Below are positions 25,041 to 34,656 of a stretch of 64,000 nucleotides of DNA, one piece after another. Made by a program: the position numbers and the translations under genes. The notes under the pieces are model-generated. The model ran no database searches. It was given only the letters and a program-made list of their open reading frames with translations, and was not told where the DNA came from. The DNA is taken from assembly GCF_011382965.1 (NCBI RefSeq), contig NZ_CP049934.1, positions 496,001 through 560,000 on the forward strand, given 5' to 3'. Numbering within the stretch: position 1 is the stretch's first letter; each line of letters starts with the position of its first letter. Source of the stretch: Leucobacter insecticola. GTDB taxonomy: Bacteria; Actinomycetota; Actinomycetes; Actinomycetales; Microbacteriaceae.

Positions 25041-25113
25041 ACTCGCGTCGCAGCCGGATCGCAAGCGTTGCTTGCTCTCGCCGGCTGCGCCCTCACGGGG
25101 TTCAAGTCCCCTC
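25041..25113. repeat. Palindrome cluster and inverted tRNA-Leu T-arm fragment
   Basis: Together with 23706-23755 (the other side of IS1249) this forms a chain of short perfect hairpins: GCGAATG/CATTCGC, GACGCC/GGCGTC, GCAAGC/GCTTGC nested inside GCAGCCGG/CCGGCTGC. It ends in CGGGGTTCAAGTCCCCTC (25096-25113), a tRNA-Leu T-arm in the opposite orientation to the tRNA. The ensemble would form a large cruciform. Confidence 0.55.
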
Positions 25114-25125
25114 AACTAAACGAGG

Positions 25126-25168
25126 AGAGGGTGTAGCGCTGAGCCTTTGGCCCAGCACTACACCCTCT
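25126..25168. terminator. Hairpin terminator beside tRNA-Leu
   Basis: AGAGGGTGTAG-CGCTG-AG on the left pairs with CCCAGCACTACACCCTCT on the right with two mismatched or wobble positions, then TGTTC. On the minus strand it lies just downstream of tRNA-Leu, so it probably terminates that transcript. Confidence 0.65.
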
Positions 25169-25173
25169 GTTCG

Positions 25174-25255
25174 TGCGCGGAGGGGACTTGAACCCCCACG
25201 CCCTTGCGGGCACTGGCACCTGAAGCCAGCGCGTCTGCCATTCCGCCACCCGCGC
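25174..25255 (-). tRNA. tRNA-Leu (anticodon CAG)
   Basis: Cloverleaf on the minus strand: acceptor GCGCGGG with TCCGCGC (G-U at pair 7-66), D-arm GCGGAATGGCAGACGC, anticodon stem CTGGC/GCCAG with loop TTCAGGT (CAG), long variable arm TGCCCGCAAGGGCG typical of leucine tRNAs, T-arm GGGGG-TTCAAGT. The T-stem 3' side has only four Cs (G-run 25182-25185); the duplicated fragment at 23684 has five, which would complete the stem. Beside fhaA, the usual place of this tRNA in Actinobacteria. No encoded CCA. Confidence 0.9.
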
Positions 25256-25393
25256 GCGATGTCATTCAAAGCAAAAAACAGCTCGGACAACTCCACTAGC
25301 TTAGCAGCAGGAACTTGCTCTCACCAAAGCGGGCTAAACTAAAGACACTTCCCCCGGGAGGAACGAGCAAAAGCAGAAAGGCGAGAGCACCAC

Positions 25394-26281
25394 GTGGGTA
25401 TTCTGGACAGCGTCGAACGCGGGCTCGAACGCGCCGTCAATGGTGCCTTCGCCCGCACGTTTCGCTCCGGGGTGCAGCCCGTGGAAATCGCGTCAGCGCT
25501 GAAACGGGAGCTCGATATCGGTGCGGTTATCGTTGACCGCGACCGCGTACTTGCCCCCAACCGCTTCATCGCCCGCGTCTCCCCGAAAGACGCTGCACGC
25601 CTGCAGGGACTCGGTGAAACCCTTGAGAGCGAACTACGCGGCGTTGTCGTCAAACACGCGCGGGGCCATAGTTACCAGCTTCTCGGCGAGCCCGACGTTG
25701 AGATCCGTGCCGATGATTCCCTCACCGTCGGCGTCTTAGAGATCGATGCGAGCAGGGTCGAGGGCGCGGTGGACTGGATCGCGGTCATTGAGGTCAACGG
25801 CGCCCGCCACGAACTCCCCCGCGGTGTCACCACCGTCGGCCGCGGCAGCGATTGCGGGATCAGGATCACCGACAACGCGGCGTCGCGCAAGCATCTAGAG
25901 ATTATCTGGGACGGCGCAGCCGGTCTCGCCCGCGATCTCGGCTCCACCAACGGATCGAAGATCAATGGTCAGCGCTTCAAAGAAGCAGCCCTGGCACCCG
26001 GGATCACCATCAGCATCGGCCAGACCGCCCTCACCTTCGAACTTGTGCCCGGCCGCAACGCCCAGCCCAGTAAAGCGAAGCCCGCGCCGGCCGCCACCCG
26101 CACTCCCGCTGCAAACACTACGAGCGCAGCACCTAAACGTTCTGCAGCACCCAAAGCTCCGGCGCAGTCCTTCGCAGACATCCCACTGTCGGAGATGCCC
26201 TCGGCCGCAGCCACCCCCACGCCGAACCCGAAACCACGTAAAAACCCCAGTATCGACGAAGACTTCTGGAGTGGACTATGA
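25394..26281 (+). CDS. fhaA: FhaA: DUF3662 and FHA domain protein
   Basis: 295 residues, GTG start 25394. The N-terminal DUF3662 domain (about 1-115, 'GILDSVERGLERAVNGAFAR') is followed by an FHA phosphothreonine-binding domain at about 140-220 with 'TTVGRGSDCGIRITDNAASR' then 'KHLEI' (the G-R...S-R-x-H motif). A linker rich in Pro, Ala and Thr follows. In mycobacteria FhaA is a PknB substrate that binds phosphorylated MviN and tunes peptidoglycan synthesis. First gene of the kinase/division operon; the stop overlaps fhaB (ATGA at 26278). Confidence 0.92.
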   Translation: MGILDSVERGLERAVNGAFARTFRSGVQPVEIASALKRELDIGAVIVDRDRVLAPNRFIARVSPKDAARLQGLGETLESELRGVVVKHARGHSYQLLGEPDVEIRADDSLTVGVLEIDASRVEGAVDWIAVIEVNGARHELPRGVTTVGRGSDCGIRITDNAASRKHLEIIWDGAAGLARDLGSTNGSKINGQRFKEAALAPGITISIGQTALTFELVPGRNAQPSKAKPAPAATRTPAANTTSAAPKRSAAPKAPAQSFADIPLSEMPSAAATPTPNPKPRKNPSIDEDFWSGL

Positions 26282-26835
26282 GTAGTGAACTCGTTCTTCT
26301 CATCATGCGTGTCGGCTTCTTGCTACTGCTGTGGTTCTTCATTTTTGCCATCGTTTATGCGCTACGCAGCGATCTTTTCGGTGCCCCCGTGCGCCGAATG
26401 AAGGCCGAAGGCTCCGATAAGTCAGGTGCCAAGTCAAGCTCCAAGGCACCCTATGTCGCGGCGGCTCCGGCGGTGCAGGCTGCTTCCCCCGCACCAGCAC
26501 CGATTACCCCGAGTAGTGGTGCCCTACCTTCGGCGGGTGGGGGGACGGCCAGACAGCTTGTCATTACCTCTGGCGTCGCCGCAGGCACCGCGATCCCTCT
26601 CGATGACGATTTTCTCACCATCGGTCGCAGCAGTGAGTCGACGCTCGTCATCGTCGACGAATACACCTCGACTTACCACGCCAGGCTTTCGCGCGAGGGT
26701 GACACTTGGATCTTGACCGATCTTGATTCCACGAACGGTACTCGTCTCGACGGTAATCGGATTTCAGGCTCCGTTCCTGTTCCGCTGTTCACGCCGGTCA
26801 CGATCGGCACAACCACATTTGAGTTGAGGCCCTGA
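26278..26835 (+). CDS. fhaB: FhaB/FipA: membrane-anchored FHA domain protein
   Basis: 185 residues. One N-terminal membrane segment ('ELVLLIMRVGFLLLLWFFIF' then 'AIVYALR', residues 4-29), a Pro/Ala-rich linker, and a C-terminal FHA domain with 'LTIGRSSESTLVIVDEYTST' and 'YHARLSRE'. The family links kinase signalling to FtsZ/FtsQ at the septum in mycobacteria. Overlaps fhaA by four bases and is two bases from pstP, so the genes are one operon. Confidence 0.92.
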   Translation: MSSELVLLIMRVGFLLLLWFFIFAIVYALRSDLFGAPVRRMKAEGSDKSGAKSSSKAPYVAAAPAVQAASPAPAPITPSSGALPSAGGGTARQLVITSGVAAGTAIPLDDDFLTIGRSSESTLVIVDEYTSTYHARLSREGDTWILTDLDSTNGTRLDGNRISGSVPVPLFTPVTIGTTTFELRP

Positions 26836-26837
26836 GC

Positions 26838-28088
26838 GTGTCGGTCGGCTATGAGAGTGCCATCGGCTCCCATGTCGGGATGGTGCGCTCCAATAATCAG
26901 GACTCCGCCTATGCGGGAGACCACCTCTTTCTTGTCGCTGACGGCATGGGCGGTCACGCGGGCGGCGATGTCGCCTCTGCTCTAGCCAGCAAAGCCCTCG
27001 CCTCACTCGACATGGAACCCGAGGGCACCGCTGAATCGAATGTAGCCGTGCTGCGCAAGGCCGTGCTCGAAGCGAATACAAAGATCCGCGAAACGGTGGG
27101 AGATCGACCAGAGCTGTCGGGCATGGGAACCACGTTTACGGGTTTCCTCACAGTGGGCGACAAGCTTGCACTCGCCCATATCGGTGATTCGCGTCTCTAC
27201 CTGTTTCGCAACAATACGCTCAGCCAGATCACCCGCGACCACACCTTCGTGCAGCGGCTCGTTGACAGCGGAAAAATCACCGAGGAAGAAGCGAAGACCC
27301 ACCCGCGCCGCTCCGTATTGATGCGCGTGCTCGGAGATGTCGATTCCTCCCCAGACATCGACACCGAGGTACTCACCACACGCCCGGGCGATGTCTGGCT
27401 GCTCTGCTCTGATGGTCTTTGCGGTTACGTCGAAGACGTCGATATTGAGAAGATTCTGCGACGCCGCCTCTCACTCCAGAGCGCGGTTGATGCGCTGATC
27501 GACAAGAGCCTCGCTCACGGCGCTCCCGACAATGTCACAGTCGTGCTCGTTGAGACGACTGCAGAAGCTCAGCCGATCCTGGAACCGAACCCCCGCTTCG
27601 CGGGATCCGCCGCGAATGCGCCCTCGCCGCGCGACGGCGAGGTCACCACTGCCCGCACCCGGCTACTCAACCGCCGTCGTCCAGTGCGGAAGCCACCGCA
27701 GGTTGAAGAGAGCCACTTTGAGCCACGGGTCGATGAATACCTCGCCGAGCTGATCGCCGAGACCAAGCGTCGAAATCGCCGCCGCCGCCTGCTCTGGCTG
27801 TTCGGGGTGCTCGCTGTACTGGTCGCGATCGGCGGCGCGCTGCTCTTTGGCTACCAGTGGACTCAGAGCCGATACTTTGTGGGAACCGACGGTGATACCG
27901 TGATTATCTACCGCGGTGTGCAGCAGGATCTCGGGTCTATCTCCCTGCACTCGGTGGCGGAAGACACCGGTATCACCCTCGACAAGTTGGACGGGCTCGA
28001 GCGACGCCAAGTTGAGCGCACCCTCGGTGCCGGCTCTCTTGAGGAAGCACGCGAGATCGTGTTGAGAATAGGGAGCGGTGATGACTGA
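26838..28088 (+). CDS. pstP: PP2C-family protein phosphatase PstP
   Basis: 416 residues. Metal-dependent Ser/Thr phosphatase that reverses PknA/PknB phosphorylation. PP2C motifs in order: 'NNQDSAYAGDHLFLVADGMG' (metal-binding Asp), 'GMGTTFTGFL', 'LALAHIGDSRLYLFR', 'DGLCGYVEDVDIEKILR' and 'APDNVTVVLVE'. The catalytic domain (1-240) faces the cytoplasm; a membrane helix is at about 315-337 ('LLWLFGVLAVLVAIGGALLF'), with a 75-residue external tail. GTG start 26838; the end overlaps rodA. Confidence 0.94.
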   Translation: MSVGYESAIGSHVGMVRSNNQDSAYAGDHLFLVADGMGGHAGGDVASALASKALASLDMEPEGTAESNVAVLRKAVLEANTKIRETVGDRPELSGMGTTFTGFLTVGDKLALAHIGDSRLYLFRNNTLSQITRDHTFVQRLVDSGKITEEEAKTHPRRSVLMRVLGDVDSSPDIDTEVLTTRPGDVWLLCSDGLCGYVEDVDIEKILRRRLSLQSAVDALIDKSLAHGAPDNVTVVLVETTAEAQPILEPNPRFAGSAANAPSPRDGEVTTARTRLLNRRRPVRKPPQVEESHFEPRVDEYLAELIAETKRRNRRRRLLWLFGVLAVLVAIGGALLFGYQWTQSRYFVGTDGDTVIIYRGVQQDLGSISLHSVAEDTGITLDKLDGLERRQVERTLGAGSLEEAREIVLRIGSGDD

Positions 28089-29484
28089 GCCCCAGACCAC
28101 TGAGCCCCGCACCTTCGAAAAGACTCGCACCAGCGAAACGGTGTTGCAGCGAATTACGGCACTGCGTGCTCCTCGCAAACTGCTCGGCCTCGAGCTCTCG
28201 CTACTGCTATTCGCACTCGTGGTGGGAATCGCTGCCGTTATCAGTGTCGACCTCACCGTAGTCGGCACAGTCACGACGAACCTGCTCGTGCCCAGCATCA
28301 TCTTCACGGCGGCGCTCCTTTCTTTACACCTCACTGTTCGCAAGGTCGCACCTGATGCGGATCCGCTCATCATGCCGATCGCGGCATTCTTGAACGTGGT
28401 CGGCGTCGCAATGATCTACCGGATCGACCTGTCCCGTGGGCATTTCGGCTGGGAGGCGACCTCTGTGAAACAGCTGATTTGGTCGGCTGTTGCTCTTGTC
28501 GGCGCCATCCTCGTGCTGGTGCTGATCCGAAATCACATGGTGCTGTTCCGCTACACCTACATCACCGGTTTCGCCGCGGTTATCCTACTTGTCCTGCCCA
28601 TGGTGCCCGGGCTCGGTCGCGAACAGAGCGGCGCACACGTTTGGGTCGAGATCGGCCCGATTTCGTTCCAGCCGGGTGAGCTCGCAAAGATCCTGCTCGC
28701 GATTTTCTTCGCAGGCTATCTCGTGCGTAACCGTGATTCACTCGCGATGGTGGGCAAAAAGGTGCTCGGGATCCGCTTCCCGCGTGCCCGGGATCTCGGT
28801 CCGCTGCTCGTCTTCTGGCTCGCTGCGATGGCGGTGCTCGTGTTCCAGCGCGACCTCGGTACCTCGGTGCTGTATTTCGGCTTGTTCCTCGCGATGATCT
28901 ACCTCGCAACCGGACGCATCGGATGGATCGTCATTGGCGGTGGGCTGTTCCTCGTGGGCGGCTTGATCGCGAGCCAGACCCTCGATTACGTGGGTAACCG
29001 CTTTGCAAACTGGCTCGACCCGTTCGCAGATCCCTACTACGCCAGCCATCAGATGCTGCAGGGTCTCTTCGGAATGGCGAACGGTGGCATGACGGGCACG
29101 GGTCTCGGCCAGGGATACCCCGGCGATACGCCGCTCGCCCAGAGCGACTACATCATCCCGAGTCTCGCCGAAGAAATCGGTCTGATTGGCATCTTTGTGA
29201 TCCTCGCCGCGTACCTGCTGCTCGTGGGCCGGGGCCTGCGCATCGGTTTCGCGGGTCAGGATGACTTTGGCAAACTGCTCGCCTCAGGCCTAGCGTTCAC
29301 ACTCGCGTTTCAGGTGTTCATCGTTGTTGGCGGCGTCACGCGCGTGATTCCCCTCACCGGCTTGACCACACCATTCTTGGCGGCGGGCGGATCATCGCTC
29401 GTGTCGAACTGGATCATCATTGCGCTGCTCCTACTGTTATCAAACTCGGTGCGCAACCGACCGAAGCTGGTGATTCGATCATGA
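28081..29484 (+). CDS. rodA: RodA/FtsW-family peptidoglycan glycosyltransferase
   Basis: 467 residues from ATG 28081 (a GTG lies directly before it). A SEDS-family polytopic membrane protein with about ten to twelve helices that polymerises lipid II together with the class B PBP encoded next. Family landmarks: 'PGELAKILLAIFFAGYLVRN', the invariant-Asp loop region 'FQRDLGTSVLYFGLFLAMIY', and the C-terminal 'PLTGLTTPFLAAGGSSLVSN'. Overlaps pstP and, by four bases, pbpA. Confidence 0.93.
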   Translation: MTEPQTTEPRTFEKTRTSETVLQRITALRAPRKLLGLELSLLLFALVVGIAAVISVDLTVVGTVTTNLLVPSIIFTAALLSLHLTVRKVAPDADPLIMPIAAFLNVVGVAMIYRIDLSRGHFGWEATSVKQLIWSAVALVGAILVLVLIRNHMVLFRYTYITGFAAVILLVLPMVPGLGREQSGAHVWVEIGPISFQPGELAKILLAIFFAGYLVRNRDSLAMVGKKVLGIRFPRARDLGPLLVFWLAAMAVLVFQRDLGTSVLYFGLFLAMIYLATGRIGWIVIGGGLFLVGGLIASQTLDYVGNRFANWLDPFADPYYASHQMLQGLFGMANGGMTGTGLGQGYPGDTPLAQSDYIIPSLAEEIGLIGIFVILAAYLLLVGRGLRIGFAGQDDFGKLLASGLAFTLAFQVFIVVGGVTRVIPLTGLTTPFLAAGGSSLVSNWIIIALLLLLSNSVRNRPKLVIRS

Positions 29485-30968
29485 ACAAACCACTCAGAGT
29501 GATGACCCGCGCCATCTTCGTGATGTTCATCGCGCTCTTTTTCGCGCTCACCATGATCCAGTTCGTGACCGCCGATGAACTCCGTGCGAGCGAGTTCAAT
29601 AATCGTACGCTCAAGAACAGCTACAAGGTAGAGCGCGGTTCGATCCTCGTTGGCGGGGATCCGATCGCGTACTCGACGCCGACCGGTGACGAGTTTCGCT
29701 ACATGCGCCAGTTCACCGATGGAGCGCTCTACGCTCCCCTCACAGGCTACTTCTCACACAGCCAGGGCAAGACGGGTCTTGAGTCCGCCATGAACCAGGA
29801 TCTCGCGGGGATCGGCAATGCGCAGTTCTTTACCCGCATCATGAACACCATCAACGGCGTCGCGCCGCAGGGCAGCTCTATCGAAACCACGATCGACCCA
29901 GCGGTGCAGGCCGCAGCCTACAACGCAATGGTCGAGAACGGCTTTGAAGGCGCTGTCGTCGCTATCGAACCCGCAACGGGCAAGATCCTTGCGCTCGTTT
30001 CGACGCCCAGCTTCGATCCAAATGTGCTCGCCACCAACGACGTTGACAAGTTCTACGAGGCCTACCGCCCGCTGCAAGAGGATCCGAACCGCCCGCTCGA
30101 AAACCGAGCGATCGCGGGCGATCTCTACCACCCTGGATCGGTCTACAAGCTGCTCGTCGCCGCGGCCGCCATAGAAAACGGCGATGCGACCGCCACAACC
30201 GAGTTCGACAACCCTGCGCAGCTCACCCTGCCGCAGTCGACCGCGATCATGCAGAACGCCTCCCGCACCACCTGTGGCCCGGGTGCCAAGGTGTCGCTTG
30301 AGCGTGCCGTGGCACTCTCCTGCAACATTCCGATCGCGGAGCTCGCGATGAGCATGAACCGTGACGCGGTGCCGAAGATGGCCCACGACTTCGGTTTTGA
30401 GCAGGAAATCGAGATCCCGCTCAAGGTCACACCGAGCATCTCACCCGTGCCGGCGGATCAGGCCCAGGTCGCACTGTCTTCAATCGGCCAGCTCGATGTC
30501 CGCTCAACTCCGCTGCAAATGGCGATGGTGTCTGCGGGGATCGCGAACGGCGGCATCGTGATGAAGCCGCAACTCGTGGAGCAGGTCATCACTCCGGATC
30601 TTCGGGTTGAGAAGGAATTTCCGCCGGAAGAGTTCAGCAGGCCCATTTCCAAGAAGACGGCCGATGCAGTGGCAGGAATCATGGAACTTGGCGTCACCGA
30701 CCCCGAAGGCCTCGCGCAAAATGCGGGGATCCCAGGAGTGCGCGTTGCCGGGAAGACCGGCACAGCAGAGAATGGTGTGGACGCTGACGGAAACGATCTC
30801 CCCTTCACCCTGTGGTTCACAGGGTTCGCGCCGGTCGATAATCCTAAAGTTGCGGTAGCGGTTGTTATCGCAAACGGCGGCGGAGCAGCTTTTGAAAATC
30901 AGGGAGGATCGTTCGACCTCCCCACAGCAGTCGGAAAACAAGTAATGGAAGCGGTGTTGAGCGAATGA
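29481..30968 (+). CDS. pbpA: Class B penicillin-binding protein PbpA
   Basis: 495 residues. A single N-terminal membrane anchor (about 10-30) and an extracytoplasmic transpeptidase domain. Active-site motifs: S-x-x-K in '[20 protein letters not shown]', S-x-N in '[15 protein letters not shown]', K-T-G in '[12 protein letters not shown]'. It crosslinks peptidoglycan in partnership with RodA; in mycobacteria PbpA is required for proper division and is a kinase target. Overlaps pknA by four bases. Confidence 0.94.
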   Translation: MNKPLRVMTRAIFVMFIALFFALTMIQFVTADELRASEFNNRTLKNSYKVERGSILVGGDPIAYSTPTGDEFRYMRQFTDGALYAPLTGYFSHSQGKTGLESAMNQDLAGIGNAQFFTRIMNTINGVAPQGSSIETTIDPAVQAAAYNAMVENGFEGAVVAIEPATGKILALVSTPSFDPNVLATNDVDKFYEAYRPLQEDPNRPLENRAIAGDLYHPGSVYKLLVAAAAIENGDATATTEFDNPAQLTLPQSTAIMQNASRTTCGPGAKVSLERAVALSCNIPIAELAMSMNRDAVPKMAHDFGFEQEIEIPLKVTPSISPVPADQAQVALSSIGQLDVRSTPLQMAMVSAGIANGGIVMKPQLVEQVITPDLRVEKEFPPEEFSRPISKKTADAVAGIMELGVTDPEGLAQNAGIPGVRVAGKTGTAENGVDADGNDLPFTLWFTGFAPVDNPKVAVAVVIANGGGAAFENQGGSFDLPTAVGKQVMEAVLSE

Positions 30969-32740
30969 GACCAGCTGCAGGGATCACATTCGGCGGACGC
31001 TACGAGCTCAGCTCGAGAATCGCCGTCGGTGGCATGGGCGAGGTGTGGAAGGCAACAGATAGCATTATCGGCCGCTCAGTTGCCATCAAGATCCTCAAAG
31101 ACGAGTACATGGGGGACCCCGGTTTCCTCGAACGCTTCCGCGCCGAGGCCCGCCACGCCGCGCTCGTCAACCACGAGGGCATCGCAAACGTCTTCGATTA
31201 CGGCGAGGAACAAGGATCCGCCTACATCGTGATGGAGCTCGTGCCCGGCGAACCTCTCTCTTCGATTATTGAGCGTGAGGGCAGACTGCCGGCCAACCGC
31301 GTGCTCGGGATCGTGGCGCAGACAGCTACGTCTCTGCAGGCTGCCCACGATGCCGGCCTTGTACACCGCGATATCAAGCCGGGTAACCTGCTGATCACGC
31401 CCGAAGGGCGCGTCAAGATCACCGACTTCGGGATCGCACGGATTGCCGACCAGGTACCGCTCACCGCGACCGGCCAGGTGATGGGTACGGTGCAGTACCT
31501 CGCACCCGAGCAGGCGAGCGGTCACACCGCAACCGCAACGACCGACATTTACTCCCTCGGTATCGTTTCCTACGAGTGCCTTGCGGGTAAGCGCCCCTTC
31601 ACTGGTGAGTCGCAGGTCGCGATTGCGATGGCCCAGATCAACGACACCCCGCCGGATCTGCCAGCCGATGTTCCCGAGCCCGTGCGTAACCTGGTGTACG
31701 CCTGCCTTGCGAAGGATGCGGCTGGGCGTCCCCAGACGGCTGCGAAACTCGCCCAAGCCGCCGCCGCCCTGCATCGCGGCAACGTGCAGCTCGCAGCAAG
31801 CTACGTACCCCAGGTGCTCGGAGAAGAAGCGCCGGCGACGACCGCGCTGCCGCAGGCCACGCAGGTGATGGATGCAGCCACCACCGCGCTGCCACGCACC
31901 ACGGCGCTCCCCTCCACGGAAGCCGAATCGCTGATTGCGGACCAAGCCGAACTTGAGGATGGCGAGGAGAAAAAGAAGCGGAGTCGCTGGACCTGGCCAC
32001 TGATCACACTCGCCGCTCTCCTCCTCATCATTGGCGGCGGCACCGCCTACGCCATTTTGAGCAACAACGGCGACGACAAACCGAAGACCACGAGCAGCAC
32101 AACAACGAAGCCGAAGACCACGAAGCCGACAACAACCGCCGCGCCGACGACGGCGGCCATTGATGAGAGCGCGCTGCTCGGCATGAACGTCGACGAGGCG
32201 GTCGCCTACCTGCAGGGCCAGGGCTTCACCAATGTGGTTGCGCAAGAGGGCAACACCGCCCCTGACGACCAGGTTGGCCTTGTCACCGCGGTGAACCCGA
32301 AGGGCACCAAGGTGCCGTTTGATGAACGGATCACCGTCACCTACAACATCGGATTCGGGCAGGTCGGGCAGCCAGCGGCACCCAGTGCGAGCCCGAATAC
32401 GATCAACACGGGATCGACCACGTCCTCAGTGAGCTGGCCTGTCGCCACCTGCCCCACCGGGCTTAGGGTGCAGGCGTACAACGTCTTCGTATCTGGTGAC
32501 GGATCCGCGCCCGGCTCAGTTTCAAGCCCCAGCGTGACCGTCACCGCGAACACGCTTGCGGCCGGTGGCCCCGACGGCCAGATCACCTTCAACTACTCGG
32601 TGACCTGTGGTGATGGCTCCTCGGTGACCCGCACTTCGGATCCGTCCCCTACGATCACAATCTCGGTCAAGGCGCCTCCCGCTCCAAACGGCGGCGGGGG
32701 CGGTAATGGTGGCGGCGGCAACGAGAATCCCACCGGCTAA
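30965..32740 (+). CDS. pknA: Ser/Thr protein kinase PknA-type with one PASTA domain
   Basis: 591 residues. Hanks-type kinase domain at about 12-270: glycine loop '[15 protein letters not shown]', Lys in 'RSVAIKILK', '[13 protein letters not shown]', '[12 protein letters not shown]' and 'YLAPEQASG'. A membrane helix is at about 338-362 ('[20 protein letters not shown]'). Outside it are a Thr/Lys-rich spacer, one PASTA domain (about 398-460) and a further Ser/Thr-rich, fibronectin-like domain ending in a Gly/Asn tail. PknA in mycobacteria usually lacks PASTA domains, so this layout is different; it was named by position. Confidence 0.9.
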   Translation: MRPAAGITFGGRYELSSRIAVGGMGEVWKATDSIIGRSVAIKILKDEYMGDPGFLERFRAEARHAALVNHEGIANVFDYGEEQGSAYIVMELVPGEPLSSIIEREGRLPANRVLGIVAQTATSLQAAHDAGLVHRDIKPGNLLITPEGRVKITDFGIARIADQVPLTATGQVMGTVQYLAPEQASGHTATATTDIYSLGIVSYECLAGKRPFTGESQVAIAMAQINDTPPDLPADVPEPVRNLVYACLAKDAAGRPQTAAKLAQAAAALHRGNVQLAASYVPQVLGEEAPATTALPQATQVMDAATTALPRTTALPSTEAESLIADQAELEDGEEKKKRSRWTWPLITLAALLLIIGGGTAYAILSNNGDDKPKTTSSTTTKPKTTKPTTTAAPTTAAIDESALLGMNVDEAVAYLQGQGFTNVVAQEGNTAPDDQVGLVTAVNPKGTKVPFDERITVTYNIGFGQVGQPAAPSASPNTINTGSTTSSVSWPVATCPTGLRVQAYNVFVSGDGSAPGSVSSPSVTVTANTLAAGGPDGQITFNYSVTCGDGSSVTRTSDPSPTITISVKAPPAPNGGGGGNGGGGNENPTG

Positions 32741-32817
32741 ACTCCCCGCAACCGACACGCCAATCAGCTGAGCCCACAGGGAGCAGCCCTCATCAACACC
32801 TAAACTGGAGAGAAGCT

Positions 32818-34548
32818 ATGAGCACGGAAGAGGTGACTATGCCCGGTACGTCAGATGGCGAGGAGCAGCGAATCCTCGCCGGACGCTACGCGATCGGGGA
32901 GTTCATCGGCCAGGGTGGCATGGCAACCGTGTACCGTGGCACCGACACGAAGCTCGGTCGCCAGGTTGCGATCAAGGTGATGAAGGCCGACCTTGCGGGG
33001 GACGATCAGTTCAGGTCCAGGTTCCGCCAGGAAGCACAGTCAGCCTCGCGCATGGCGCATCCCACCGTAGTACGGGTGTTTGATGCCGGAGACGATCTCA
33101 TTCAGACCGCCGAAGGTCCCAAGCGTCTGCCCTTCATCGTCATGGAGTACGTCGAGGGTCAGAATCTTCGCCAGCTACTCTCCGAGGGCAGTCTCTCGCA
33201 AACAGAAGCCTGCCGCGTCGTCGATTCCGTGCTCACCGCGCTCGAATACTCCCACCGTGCCGGGATAGTGCATCGCGACATCAAGCCGGCGAACATTATG
33301 GTCACCAAGAGTGGCCAGGTGAAGGTGATGGACTTCGGGATCGCCCGCGCCGTCTCCGAGACTTCGTCGACGCTCCAACAGACCACGGCGATTCTTGGCA
33401 CAGCCGCCTACTTCTCGCCCGAGCAGGCGAAAGGCGAGTCAATTGATGCCCGTACCGACCTTTACTCAACCGCGGTGCTGCTGTACGAACTTCTCACCGG
33501 AGACGTGCCGTTCCGTGGTGACACTGCGGTGGCCGTTGCTTACCAACATGTAAGTGAGCGGCCTAAACCGCCAAGTGAGCGCAAGAAGGATGTTCCGCCT
33601 GAACTTGACCGTGTGGTGCTGTATGGGCTCGCAAAGGATCGGGCGAGGCGTTTTCAATCCGCTTCTGAGTTCCGTGAGGCACTGCGCCTCGCCTCAAATG
33701 GCGAAATGCCGAAGCTCTCTTTGCAGACGCAGCAGGACACAGTGCTCTTTTCTGGCGGCGAAGAGGTTTCGGAGTCAGACCTCGCGCTTCGCCAACTTGC
33801 CGAAGGCGGGGGCGGATCCCGCACGCAGAGCAGACCTCCCGTAATGTGGACGTGGGCTGCGATCCTCACCATCGGTGCGGTCATTATTGCCGTGATTTTC
33901 TGGCTTGTTACGCTCGCTCCCAAGCAGTTCCTACCTGATACCGCTCGCGAGTTGCCATCGCTCGTCGATATGGAGCGTAGCGAAGCCATTGCTGCACTGC
34001 AGGGCCTCGATTTGACTCCGCTCACGATCGAGCAAACCCATGAGACGGTGCCGAGCGGGAAGGTCATTTCTACGGATCCCGAGGCAGGTACTGTATTGGA
34101 GCCGGGTGACCGAGTGACCCTGTACATTTCGACCGGTCCAGAATCAGCAAAGGTGCCTGAGATTGGGCGCATGTCGATCCAGGAGTACACGGACCGCATC
34201 GAAGACCTCGGCCTTACGGTCAGTCTGGTCACCAAAGTCGACAACCCAATTGAGCCGGAGGGACGGGTGCTTTCGGTGTCGCCGGAGGCCGGTACCCTAC
34301 TCGAATCGGGTGAAGGCGTGGAGATCACGGTCTCCAGCGGTCACATCGTCGTCCCAGACGTGGTGGGGCAACCGCAAGAGGTTGCCCGCACGATGCTCGA
34401 CGGCCTTGGTCTAAAGATCAATTTCAACCCTCAGACGGTCGCAGCTACGGGCTGTGTGGTGCAGGGCGGCTACCCCATTATCTCGCAGTCGATCGCGGGG
34501 CAGCAGCCGCAAGCAGCGACGCTCGACCTCGCGTACTGTTCGGGTTAG
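32818..34548 (+). CDS. pknB: Ser/Thr protein kinase PknB with three PASTA domains
   Basis: 576 residues. Kinase domain about 20-285 with 'GQGGMATVYRGTDTKLGRQV', 'AIKVMKA', 'GIVHRDIKPANIMVTKSGQV', 'KVMDFGIARA' and 'YFSPEQAKGE'. Membrane helix about 344-364. Three PASTA repeats follow (about 380-445, 446-512, 513-576), the first with 'LPSLVDMERSEAIAALQGLD', the third with 'VPDVVGQPQEVARTMLDGLG'. PASTA domains sense muropeptides or lipid II. ATG 32818 follows GGAGAGAAG; a second in-frame ATG at 32839 is less likely. Fewer repeats than the usual four of mycobacterial PknB. Confidence 0.94.
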   Translation: MSTEEVTMPGTSDGEEQRILAGRYAIGEFIGQGGMATVYRGTDTKLGRQVAIKVMKADLAGDDQFRSRFRQEAQSASRMAHPTVVRVFDAGDDLIQTAEGPKRLPFIVMEYVEGQNLRQLLSEGSLSQTEACRVVDSVLTALEYSHRAGIVHRDIKPANIMVTKSGQVKVMDFGIARAVSETSSTLQQTTAILGTAAYFSPEQAKGESIDARTDLYSTAVLLYELLTGDVPFRGDTAVAVAYQHVSERPKPPSERKKDVPPELDRVVLYGLAKDRARRFQSASEFREALRLASNGEMPKLSLQTQQDTVLFSGGEEVSESDLALRQLAEGGGGSRTQSRPPVMWTWAAILTIGAVIIAVIFWLVTLAPKQFLPDTARELPSLVDMERSEAIAALQGLDLTPLTIEQTHETVPSGKVISTDPEAGTVLEPGDRVTLYISTGPESAKVPEIGRMSIQEYTDRIEDLGLTVSLVTKVDNPIEPEGRVLSVSPEAGTLLESGEGVEITVSSGHIVVPDVVGQPQEVARTMLDGLGLKINFNPQTVAATGCVVQGGYPIISQSIAGQQPQAATLDLAYCSG

Positions 34549-34656
34549 AGTCCCGCCTTACCAAGCCTGCAGACTACCGATCGTTGGTGAGCAGGGGTGT
34601 GAGTGAGGCCGCAACCTCGGCGGCGTTCGTAAGCCCCGTTACCCGCAACCAATTGC

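Noticed and set aside
23706..25113. CRISPR array
   Set aside because: The repeated hairpins near tRNA-Leu differ in sequence and are not evenly spaced; no repeat-spacer pattern is present anywhere in the window and no cas genes are seen.
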